Source of the DNA: Pirellulaceae bacterium
Lineage (GTDB): Bacteria > Planctomycetota > Planctomycetia > Pirellulales > Pirellulaceae
Assembly (NCBI GenBank): GCA_013002105.1
Contig: JABDKS010000550.1
Span: forward strand, 1-12,134
Reading direction: 5' to 3'
DNA length: 12,134 nucleotides
The notes under the pieces are model-generated. The model did not search any database, was not told where the DNA came from, and saw nothing but the letters and a program-made list of their open reading frames with translations. The translations under genes and the position numbers were made by a program. Positions 1 through 6,403 of the stretch are shown piece by piece; positions within the stretch are counted from its first letter, which is position 1; each line of letters begins with the position of its first letter.

Positions 1-605
1 ACCGAACATCCGGTCAAACCGACAAATAATCTCATCGCACGTTGTTTGATCGACCACGGTCGCGTTTCATTAATGCGATGACGAATCGACCGATCGACCA
101 GCCAGCATAGGAGCAAGGCAATCGACACGATCGAATACATCGCCATGGACGAGGCAGAACTCGCGTAGGCGCCGACCACATAAAGTCGCCAGTGACAGAT
201 CAATTGCAGAACGCACATCGTCACAATCAAACCGCCCGCATTTTTTCGATTCTGCTGCGACTGGGTGCAGGCAAAAAGGAAGCCCGCCACAGCCCCAAAG
301 ACCAAACTCATAAATAGTAGCAATGGATACAGGCTCGGCACAAAATGTTTTGAGGCACCGATCAGACAAACGGCGCCGACACCGGCCGCGACGATATCCG
401 TAACGGTTCGATACAGTCGTAGGTGGGACGGATTAGTGATCAAGGAATGTCTCTGGCGTTGATGGCTGCGGGGACGTTGGTTTGTGCGGAAATCCAGCTT
501 GGACGAATTCAATTTGGACGCGCCCCTGACGACCGGCTCAATGAACTGACGTTTGCGATTCGCACCCGATCGGCTTGGGGCAGATTGGACGGGGCGGCCG
601 TTCAT
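1..605 (-). CDS. Hypothetical multi-pass membrane protein, 3' end outside the window
   Basis: An open frame runs from an ATG at 605 to the left edge with no stop, giving at least 201 residues. The first 65 or so residues are hydrophilic and basic. After them come about four hydrophobic segments, near residues 69-85, 90-113, 123-142 and 150-171, so this is an integral membrane protein. I recognise no family and assign no function. The ATG lies inside the last 68 bases of the upstream gene on the same strand (ending at 538), so the two genes overlap and are probably translated together. There is no other ATG or GTG before the first membrane segment. TTG codons downstream (codon 32 and codon 55) could be the true start, because the long basic leader is unusual and overlaps the neighbour. 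The frame is well supported by its hydrophobic pattern; the start is uncertain. Confidence 0.62.
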   Translation of the reverse strand, partial: MNGRPVQSAPSRSGANRKRQFIEPVVRGASKLNSSKLDFRTNQRPRSHQRQRHSLITNPSHLRLYRTVTDIVAAGVGAVCLIGASKHFVPSLYPLLLFMSLVFGAVAGFLFACTQSQQNRKNAGGLIVTMCVLQLICHWRLYVVGAYASSASSMAMYSIVSIALLLCWLVDRSIRHRINETRPWSIKQRAMRLFVGLTGCS

Positions 606-1383
606 CCAGTTCGCCCGTGTCGAACAGAATCGTGTGAAAAAGTCGGTACATGTAGACCGACAATTCGACGCTCTGGTTGGTTGTGAATTGCAGCGGCGCA
701 TTGTCGGCCGTCGATTCTTCGGCCACGTGCCGCCGATGAAGTTCCAGCAAACGGTCGATCGAGAACTCGGGTTCCAAGATGCCGATCGTTTGAATGGACA
801 TCCGACCCGGCTGATTCAATTTCTCCAATTTATCCGCGGGCAACGGACAGATCACAGCCGCGGTGTTGACGATACCTTGATCGCTAAGGATCGTCTGCAA
901 TTCGATTCCGGCACTTTCATCGCACGTCGACAGACTGGCCATCACCGTGCCATCGTCGCTGACCAATTGACACGCGTGAGTCACAAACGGTTTGTCTTTG
1001 AGATGAAAGTACCCGTCGACCGTGAATCCTGCTGTTTCCAGTGGCGACTGAAATTGTTTGATCGTTTGCTGAAATGCCACGGGACATTCGTCGCGCGGCA
1101 CGCGACGATGCTGGGGCGCTAAATACTGCCGAGACATCTTGATCAGTTCGCGGCGACGACGAAGTGACTTGACGACACATGCGATACCCACCAACGGCAT
1201 CAGCGGGCCTAGGAACGGAACCAACGCGAAAGTGACCAGCTTGATACGCAGCGGCGAATAACCTTTGGAAGCCGCGATCTGAGCGTACGACTCGTCATCG
1301 GGGACACAACAAGTCAATGCCCAAAGCGAAAACGCGTAGGTCGTGCCCAAGTAAACAAGGGCAAGGATCCAAAGAAGACTCAT
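538..1383 (-). CDS. Hypothetical membrane-anchored protein, two N-terminal membrane segments
   Basis: The product is 281 residues from the ATG at 1383; a TTG two codons upstream (1389) would add two residues. Two hydrophobic segments lie near residues 2-23 and 48-72. Next comes a basic patch (KSLRRRREL, about 72-80) and then a soluble domain of about 200 residues. By the positive-inside rule the domain and the basic patch would be cytoplasmic. The soluble part has no motif that I recognise; it contains alternating hydrophobic stretches that look like a folded alpha/beta domain. No function is assigned. The stop at 538-540 lies inside the start region of the next minus-strand membrane gene, which suggests a two-gene unit. 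No strong Shine-Dalgarno site precedes the start. The antisense reading frames here lack membrane or domain logic, so this strand is favoured. Confidence 0.78.
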   Translation of the reverse strand: MSLLWILALVYLGTTYAFSLWALTCCVPDDESYAQIAASKGYSPLRIKLVTFALVPFLGPLMPLVGIACVVKSLRRRRELIKMSRQYLAPQHRRVPRDECPVAFQQTIKQFQSPLETAGFTVDGYFHLKDKPFVTHACQLVSDDGTVMASLSTCDESAGIELQTILSDQGIVNTAAVICPLPADKLEKLNQPGRMSIQTIGILEPEFSIDRLLELHRRHVAEESTADNAPLQFTTNQSVELSVYMYRLFHTILFDTGELDERPPRPICPKPIGCESQTSVH

Positions 1384-1574
1384 CGACAAGCCGTGAGAAA
1401 ATGGAGCGAAACAAGAGTGAGTGTCTATTGGAAACCTAGCTCACTGCACTTCCGCCGACGGCCCATTTCCAGCAAGGGACTGCCGGGCACAACATGTTGG
1501 GTGGGCTACGTCCCCGGAGTCGATTGACCGATAAAATCGCGACCACGTGAATTGCCGCGACGCGTCACGATCCC

Positions 1575-1601
1575 TGTTGTCCAGACGCTTGTTGTCCAGA
1601 C
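1575..1601. repeat. Short tandem duplication, 15-base period
   Basis: The 12-mer tgttgtccagac occurs at 1575-1586 and again at 1590-1601, so two copies repeat with a 15-base period. It may be a replication slip or a pair of protein-binding sites upstream of the minus-strand membrane genes; nothing in the sequence decides between these. Confidence 0.5.
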
Positions 1602-1625
1602 ACCCATCAACAGCGAGACAAGGTC

Positions 1626-1644
1626 GGGCGCGGCGCCGCGACCG
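1626..1644 (-). terminator. GC palindrome directly after the dus stop, possible terminator
   Basis: The perfect palindrome cgcggcgccgcg (1629-1640) is flanked by three more complementary bases on each side after one mismatch. It begins directly after the dus stop codon on the minus strand. There is no T-run after it, so it is at best a weak or factor-assisted terminator or a 3'-end stabiliser. Confidence 0.35.
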
Positions 1645-2676
1645 TCAAACCGATTGCGGCTCGGTCACCGGAAAAAACTCTTCCACGACGCGATAGAACT
1701 CGTCTGGCGACGCGACCTTGGCAACGTGCGAGCGAAAATGCCGCGCACCGTACTTGCCTTGCGCATAACAGCATGCGTATTTGCGCATCAACACCGTACC
1801 CCGCTCTTCGCCAAAACGCTCGACAACCAACCGGTAATGGTTCAGCATGCACTCGCGCTGCTGCGGCAACGTCGGCTCGGGTGGAATTGGTTCACCCCGC
1901 AACGCCGCGGCCGCTTGGGCAAATAACCAGGGTCGACCCAAACAGGCGCGAGCGATCATCACACCATCGATGTCATAATTTTTGAACGCTGCAACGACCT
2001 TCTCCGCCGAGTCCAAATCCCCGTTGCCGATCAGCGGAATATTCCGCAAGTGTTGCTTGATTTCGCTGATACGATCCCAGTCAGCACTGCCGCTGAACAT
2101 GTCCTGAGCGGTGCGTCCATGAACCGTCAACGCTGCGGCGCCGGCTTCTTCGACCACCCGTGCTACTTCATTGCAATTGACGTTGTCGCGTGTGCAACCG
2201 ATGCGGATTTTTGCCGTCACCGGCGTTGGTGCGCATGCTTGAACGAGTTGGGAAATAATCTGAAACATCCGCTGCGGTTCACGCAACAAGTAACTGCCGC
2301 TGTGGGCCTTTTGCGTGACTTGGCGGACCGGGCAGCCAAAATTGATATCGACCACACTGACTTGATACTGTTCGACCAAACGTCTACCCACTTTGGCCAT
2401 GGTCGCCGGATCGTTATCCCAAATCTGCACTGCCAGCGGCCGGGCCTCTTCGGCAACACCCCATAGACGGTCGGGATGTTCGGCTTCGTGTTCATCTAAC
2501 CAGACAAACCCTCGGGCATTGACCATCTCGGTCGCCAACAATCCAGCGCCTCCATAGTCACGCACCATTTGTCGGAATGCGGCGTTGGTGAATCCCGCCA
2601 TCGGCGCCTGCAGAATCGGCGGATCGACCACGAGGTCGCCGATGCGCAGCGCTGGTGGAGGCCAGGGACGGGACAT
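1645..2676 (-). CDS. dusB: tRNA-dihydrouridine synthase (Dus family, DusB-like)
   Basis: A flavin enzyme of the cytoplasm that reduces specific uridines in tRNA to dihydrouridine with FMN and NADPH. The 343-residue length is normal for the family. A TIM-barrel order of motifs is visible: the FMN-binding APMAGFTN at residues 24-31, the catalytic cysteine in NFGCP (Cys115), GSYLL at 127-131 in the place of the usual GSxLL, the conserved lysine in AKIRIG (Lys156), VHGRT at 185-189, IGNGDL at 216-221 and the FMN-phosphate region ending LGRPW at 246-250. The usual MIGRA of this region reads MIARA here, a mild change. A helical tRNA-binding domain follows from about 255. The start is the ATG at 2676, with GGAG about 11 bases upstream. 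The subtype (DusB rather than another Dus) rests on general similarity and is less sure than the family. Neighbours are unrelated; the leader carries terminator and hairpin structures described separately. Confidence 0.93.
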   Translation of the reverse strand: MSRPWPPPALRIGDLVVDPPILQAPMAGFTNAAFRQMVRDYGGAGLLATEMVNARGFVWLDEHEAEHPDRLWGVAEEARPLAVQIWDNDPATMAKVGRRLVEQYQVSVVDINFGCPVRQVTQKAHSGSYLLREPQRMFQIISQLVQACAPTPVTAKIRIGCTRDNVNCNEVARVVEEAGAAALTVHGRTAQDMFSGSADWDRISEIKQHLRNIPLIGNGDLDSAEKVVAAFKNYDIDGVMIARACLGRPWLFAQAAAALRGEPIPPEPTLPQQRECMLNHYRLVVERFGEERGTVLMRKYACCYAQGKYGARHFRSHVAKVASPDEFYRVVEEFFPVTEPQSV

Positions 2677-2678
2677 GC

Positions 2679-2691
2679 TGGAGAATCTCCA
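2679..2691 (-). promoter_or_regulatory. Hairpin covering the presumed ribosome binding site of dus
   Basis: On the minus strand tggag and ctcca form a perfect five-pair stem with a three-base loop, ending three bases before the dus ATG. The stem includes the only Shine-Dalgarno-like GGAG of this gene. If it folds in the transcript, it would hide the ribosome binding site; it is short, so the effect may be small. Confidence 0.4.
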
Positions 2692-2696
2692 TCGCC

Positions 2697-2769
2697 AAAA
2701 AAATAGACCGAACTACCAAAACACAACAATGCTTTTTAGACATTGTTAATGCTTTGACAGTTCGGTCTA
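2697..2769 (-). terminator. Rho-independent terminator or attenuator in the dus leader
   Basis: Read on the minus strand, tagaccgaact (2769-2759) pairs perfectly over 11 bases with agttcggtcta (2714-2704), and the stem is followed at once by seven T (2703-2697). The 44-base loop contains a second perfect stem, aacaatg with cattgtt (2725-2731 and 2741-2747 on the plus strand). It lies 108 bases after the stop of the upstream beta-barrel gene and 20 bases before the dus ATG. It could simply end the upstream transcript, or act as an attenuator of dus if dus is transcribed from upstream. The long loop is unusual for a simple terminator. Confidence 0.72.
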
Positions 2770-2877
2770 GGCCTGGATCGTTGGTTCCCCGACATTCGAC
2801 ATGCCGGCGAAATCGAAATAATGTTGGCTTTGTCCGGGAAAAAGCTGGGAATTCACGCTCCAATCGCTCACCGACGA

Positions 2878-3930
2878 TCAGAATGCTCGGGACCAACTGG
2901 CGACAACTGCATAGTCGGTCTCCAGTTGGATTCCGTCGACTTTCTGCCGCACATTGGGCAAAAATTCGGTGTTGAAGTAATGGTCCCCCAACATTATCTG
3001 GGCGCCGATCCCGTAGTTGAGCCAATGGCCGCCACGAAAATTTTCCACGTTGGTCGAGATCACTGCATTGGGCGTATCCTTGTCTTCGCCATCATAAGAC
3101 GAGCGCCAGATGTGCTCGCCACGTACCGACATACTCAACCAGTCGGTCAGTACGACGCTAGTCCAACTGTTGATTCGGTATTCATCGCTCACGCTATAAC
3201 CACGGTAGTTCCGCCCAATGGGAATATCGGCCTGGAGTTGCACTCCGCTGCTGTACCAATCGCCAAATCGTTTGACGGTCAATCCTGGTCTCGCGTTGAA
3301 GGTTCCGCTGCCCAGCCGCATCGGATACGGCAATGGCTGCGAGACCGCACCACCAGTGGGTTCGGTCGATTCGCGGTAGATATCACCAGTGGGAAGTGAC
3401 CCGCCAAAGTTCAGAATCCAGTCACAAGATTCCGTTCGGTGGATCAGCACGAGTGCTCCGATCGAAGTATCGCCCAGACCGCTATTGTGCGTAGTGAAGC
3501 TCGTTCCGCGGCCCGCGGGATTTGCGTCACCGCGAATATGATCCATCGTCAGACTTGGCAGCATCAACATTGTGTACAGCGTGACGTCTTCAGTCATTCC
3601 GTACATCAAATGCATCATATGCATTTCCATCGTCATCTCGGTGGGCGTCGCGCCGGCGTTGGTCCGCTCCCCTTCCACAACGATTCCCGGTGGCGGGCCG
3701 GCCGGCCCGATTGCTTCGGCGTCACTGATGGTGCGCTCGCCGATCCGATTGTCTTCCATGTACATGTTCATGTACCGGTACTCGACCATCCAACCACCCG
3801 GCTTATGCAAGTGATCACCCATCACACCAGCGGGCGCGTGTTTATCAACGCGCGATCGACGACCATCTGCGATGGCTTGGGAAAAAAGGCATAGCGTTGC
3901 GGCGAGGGCAACCCAAGGTCGTTTTTGCAT
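2878..3930 (-). CDS. Exported beta-barrel protein, MetA-pathway/transporter-like outer membrane family
   Basis: A 350-residue protein that starts with a signal peptide (basic MQKRP, then a hydrophobic core, cleavage probably near residue 22 after AIADG). The mature start has HAPAGVMGDHLH followed by GGWMVEYRYM, a pattern I associate with the 'putative MetA-pathway of phenol degradation' type of outer-membrane barrel proteins. Alternating hydrophobic strands and aromatic residues continue to the end, and the last residue is Phe, as is usual for proteins inserted by the Bam machinery. Residues 99-129 are very rich in Met and contain His. The ATG at 3930 is chosen because GGAGGT sits nine bases upstream; an earlier in-frame GTG (3954) would place this site inside the gene. 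The gene stands between the ABC-F and dus genes on the same strand with gaps of about 200 bases, so it is probably a separate unit. A transport or pore role is inferred; the substrate is unknown. Confidence 0.8.
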   Translation of the reverse strand: MQKRPWVALAATLCLFSQAIADGRRSRVDKHAPAGVMGDHLHKPGGWMVEYRYMNMYMEDNRIGERTISDAEAIGPAGPPPGIVVEGERTNAGATPTEMTMEMHMMHLMYGMTEDVTLYTMLMLPSLTMDHIRGDANPAGRGTSFTTHNSGLGDTSIGALVLIHRTESCDWILNFGGSLPTGDIYRESTEPTGGAVSQPLPYPMRLGSGTFNARPGLTVKRFGDWYSSGVQLQADIPIGRNYRGYSVSDEYRINSWTSVVLTDWLSMSVRGEHIWRSSYDGEDKDTPNAVISTNVENFRGGHWLNYGIGAQIMLGDHYFNTEFLPNVRQKVDGIQLETDYAVVASWSRAF

Positions 3931-3934
3931 TATG

Positions 3935-3949
3935 GCGTCACCTCCGTGT
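3935..3949 (-). promoter_or_regulatory. Strong Shine-Dalgarno site fixing the start of the beta-barrel gene
   Basis: On the minus strand GGAGGTGA precedes the ATG at 3930, with nine bases between GGAGGT and the ATG. It is the clearest ribosome binding site in the window and decides for the ATG over the upstream in-frame GTG. Confidence 0.8.
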
Positions 3950-3954
3950 GACAC

Positions 3955-4133
3955 AAATGATGCTCGGTTGTGGACTTAGTACTCTCTTCGACCAGCCGCA
4001 ATTGAGTTTTTCAGCAAGAATCTCGTGCTCGACAATACCCCATCAATGCGAATATTCGGCAAACTTTCCCACCGTCGGGTTTTCACGACGACGATTCGCA
4101 CTGACGAAATGCGACGGATCACGTTCGCTTGGT
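3955..4133. other. Intergenic region between the ABC-F and beta-barrel genes
   Basis: About 180 bases with no gene seen. It must hold the 3' end of the ABC-F transcript and probably the promoter of the beta-barrel gene. A weak cgtcg/cgacg hairpin lies downstream of the ABC-F stop, without a T-run. I see no clear promoter pair. Confidence 0.4.
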
Positions 4134-5924
4134 TCAGAAAGAATCGCTACTGAGCTCCAGCCACTGTTCTTCGGCTTCGGTCAATTCGGCAACGACTGCC
4201 GTCAGCTCTTCGTGCAATCGCATCGCTTCATCTGGATCCGATGTCGTCAGCAACGTTTCATTAATCGATTTCTTTTGGTCATCCAGTCGAGCGATTTTCT
4301 TTTCCAAGTTCTTGATCTCTTTTTCCATCTTTCGCTGATCGCGCTGCGTTTGCCGATAGTCGGTGGCATTGGTCTTGGGTTTCTTGCCGCCGTCGGTTTT
4401 CCCCTTGCTTGGTGTTCCCGATCGGGCCCGTTCGCCCTCGTCAATTTCTTCCTCGACCGAGAGCAAATACGTGTCGTAATCGCCGTGGTAATTCTTGACG
4501 CTGCCATCGCGGACTTCGATCACGTTGGTTGCAACGCGACGCATGAAGTGGCGGTCGTGACTGGTAAAAACAACCGTGCCGTTGTATTGCTGCAGCGCTC
4601 CCGCGAGCGCCTCGACCGTTTCAACGTCCAAATGGTTCCCCGGTTCGTCCAAAACCAACACGTTGGCCGTTCCCAGCAGCAATCCCGCCATGCAAAGTCG
4701 TGCACGTTCGCCACCACTGAGGACTTTGACCTTTTTTTGGATGTGATCATCGCGAAACAGTAATGCGCCCGCCATCGCCAGCAGGTCCTGACGTGTCGTG
4801 TCGGCGTTGGAGGCGTATTCCAAATGTTCCAGTACGGTCTGACGTTCGTCCAAACTGGTGTAGACATGTTGCGCATACGTACCAATGTCAATGTTGTGGC
4901 CCCACTTAATCGTTCCCGCCAACGGGTCAAGCGAATAGACCAACGTCCGCAACATAGTCGTTTTGCCCTGACCGTTGTCACCGACAATGGCTGCCCGTTG
5001 GCCGTGTTCGATTTCTAGATTGATGTTGTCGGCGACCTGGTGGTCGGGATAGCCAATCGCCAATCCCTCGCAACGAACCGCTGTCCCGTTTTTGGATTCC
5101 ACGCGGGGCGCACGGATGTGAACGGTCGGTTCGTCGGTTTCCAACTCCGTCGTTTGCAACCGCTCCAACTGCTTTGCCTTGCTGCGTGCCTGACTGGCTG
5201 TCGACGCATTGGCGCGGTTCTTGTCGATAAACCGTTGCAGTTGTTTTTGTTTGGCGATCGTCGTGGCGTTGACGCGACGATCATGCTCGCGCCGCTCTTC
5301 ACGAAACTCCAGAAACGCGTCGATCTTACCCGGGTACATCGTCAACTTGCCGCGTGCGAGTTCCAATGTTTGCGAACAGGTTGCTTTCAAGAAGGCACGA
5401 TCGTGGCTGACGATCAAGGCCGCTTTTTTGAAATCACGCAGGAAGTGCTCGAGCAAGATCTGGGTTCGTAGATCCAAAAAGTTGGTCGGTTCATCCAGCA
5501 TCAACAGATTCGGATCATGCAACAACAGTGCCGCCAACTTGACCCGTGTTTGCCAACCTCCGGAGAGTTCTTTGACGGGACCTTCCAAGTACGCGCCTTT
5601 GATTTCGAACTGGCCGGCCACCTCGCCGCAACGCCAATCGGGTTGATCGCTGTCGCGCATCATAAAGTCCAGCGCGGATTCACCAGGTTGAAATGGATCG
5701 TGCTGACGCAGGTACCCGATCCGTAAGCTTGGATGGTGGATCACCTCGCCCTTTTCCAATTCCTCATTGCCCAACAGTGCCCTCAACAGGGTCGATTTTC
5801 CGGCACCGTTGCGACCGATAAATCCGACCTTCACGTCATCGGTCAATGACAAATCAGCTCCGTCCAGCAGGACCTGGTCACCATATCGTTTGTGGGCATC
5901 ACGGACTTGGATCAATACGGCCAT
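4134..5924 (-). CDS. ABC-F family ATPase (Uup/EttA-like translation or ribosome factor)
   Basis: A soluble protein with two ATPase domains and no membrane segments, typical of ABC-F proteins, which act on the ribosome. With the ATG at 5924 it has 596 residues. Domain 1 has Walker A GRNGAGKS (about 37-44), signature LSGGW (120-124), Walker B with DEPTN (140-148) and SHDR (173-176). A charged helical linker rich in Lys, Gln and Arg (about 222-258) corresponds to the tRNA-interaction arm. Domain 2 has GDNGQGKT (315-322), LSGGE (402-406), Walker B ending DEPGNHLD (426-433) and SHDR (455-458). A Lys-rich spacer and a C-terminal coiled coil (about 527-592) resemble the tail of Uup. The Thr to Gly change in the second DEPTNHLD is uncommon. 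The start at 5924 begins with MAVLIQVRDAHKRYG, as expected for the family; an upstream in-frame ATG (5978) adds 18 unlikely residues. The ABC-F subgroup and the exact role are not certain. Confidence 0.94.
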   Translation of the reverse strand: MAVLIQVRDAHKRYGDQVLLDGADLSLTDDVKVGFIGRNGAGKSTLLRALLGNEELEKGEVIHHPSLRIGYLRQHDPFQPGESALDFMMRDSDQPDWRCGEVAGQFEIKGAYLEGPVKELSGGWQTRVKLAALLLHDPNLLMLDEPTNFLDLRTQILLEHFLRDFKKAALIVSHDRAFLKATCSQTLELARGKLTMYPGKIDAFLEFREERREHDRRVNATTIAKQKQLQRFIDKNRANASTASQARSKAKQLERLQTTELETDEPTVHIRAPRVESKNGTAVRCEGLAIGYPDHQVADNINLEIEHGQRAAIVGDNGQGKTTMLRTLVYSLDPLAGTIKWGHNIDIGTYAQHVYTSLDERQTVLEHLEYASNADTTRQDLLAMAGALLFRDDHIQKKVKVLSGGERARLCMAGLLLGTANVLVLDEPGNHLDVETVEALAGALQQYNGTVVFTSHDRHFMRRVATNVIEVRDGSVKNYHGDYDTYLLSVEEEIDEGERARSGTPSKGKTDGGKKPKTNATDYRQTQRDQRKMEKEIKNLEKKIARLDDQKKSINETLLTTSDPDEAMRLHEELTAVVAELTEAEEQWLELSSDSF

Positions 5925-6403
5925 AACAACGGAAATGCGGGAGCGGTGGTTTGAATGAATAGGGACGCAAGGATGCAAAAACTTAACAGCGTGCCCCGTC
6001 GCGACCAGGGTGCCCCGTCACGACCAGGGTGCCCCGTCACGACCAGGGTGCCCCATCGCGACTAGGATGTCCATCGCGACCGGGATGGCCCATCGCGGCC
6101 AGGGTGCTCTAACGCGACAGTGCGGGACGTTCTCGATGTCGCCGACTGCCTCCAAGTCGCCTGCCACGCTTTGATGGGCTGCTGCCGCGTTGAATGCTCG
6201 GGTACCCCTGTTTTGCCCGATTCACTAATATGCATCCGGCTCCGAGGGAAGTAACATTATCATGTTGTAGGGAATATTCGTATCCGCCCAGACGATACCC
6301 CTTGCATGCATCGGCTGCCGACCAGAGACGTACCCCGCCGTCGTCTCGCTGCCCAACGAATTCCCAACCTTGCACCCGGTTCGTAGAACCGATATCGGCT
6401 GAC
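5925..6403. other. Divergent intergenic region between the ABC-F gene and sucA
   Basis: This 479-base gap separates two genes that point away from each other and must hold both promoters. From 5990 to 6118 it contains a degenerate 19-base tandem repeat array (separate entry). The rest, 6119-6403, has no gene that I support: an open frame upstream of the sucA ATG begins at 6194 but its translation is Cys/Arg/Pro-rich and unlike the family. A TAATAT at 6226-6231 could be a -10 box for sucA, but no fitting -35 box stands at the right distance. A short inverted repeat, aacat/atgtt, spans 6253-6266. Confidence 0.55.
5990..6118. repeat. Degenerate 19-bp tandem repeat array
   Basis: About seven head-to-tail copies. 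Two copies are identical (ggtgccccgtcacgaccag at 6009-6027 and 6028-6046). The copies at 5991-6008 and 6047-6065 differ in one to three bases. The next three (6066-6082, 6083-6102, 6103-6118) are increasingly changed, with lengths of 17, 20 and 16. Several copies contain gtcgcgac or a close variant, a palindromic core. The array begins 66 bases upstream of the ABC-F start. There are no spacers, so it is a minisatellite-like repeat and not a CRISPR array. Confidence 0.85.

Larger units (their letters stand above)
1384..1644. other. Intergenic region between dus and the two-gene membrane unit
   Basis: About 260 bases with no gene that I can support. It should hold the promoter of the minus-strand membrane genes, but I see no convincing -35/-10 pair. 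It contains a 15-base period tandem repeat (1575-1601) and a GC-rich palindrome just after the dus stop (1626-1644), listed separately. Confidence 0.5.

Noticed and set aside
70..369. Minus-strand 99-residue frame with a Cys-rich product
   Set aside because: It is a shadow of the membrane protein frame on the same strand, which is open to the window edge and has a clear pattern of hydrophobic segments.
553..1122. Plus-strand 189-residue frame opposite the membrane-anchored protein gene
   Set aside because: The product is Arg/Phe/Asp-rich with no domain; the minus-strand frame has clear membrane segments and spans the whole region.
3931..3954. Upstream GTG start of the beta-barrel gene
   Set aside because: It would place the strong GGAGGT site inside the coding region; the ATG at 3930 is at the right distance and directly starts a signal peptide.
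5990..6118. Possible CRISPR array
   Set aside because: The copies are directly adjacent without unique spacers, and no cas gene is present.
6194..6403. In-frame extension of sucA by 70 codons
   Set aside because: The translation is Cys/Pro/Arg-rich and unlike E1 proteins, whose N-terminal pattern begins at the ATG at 6404.
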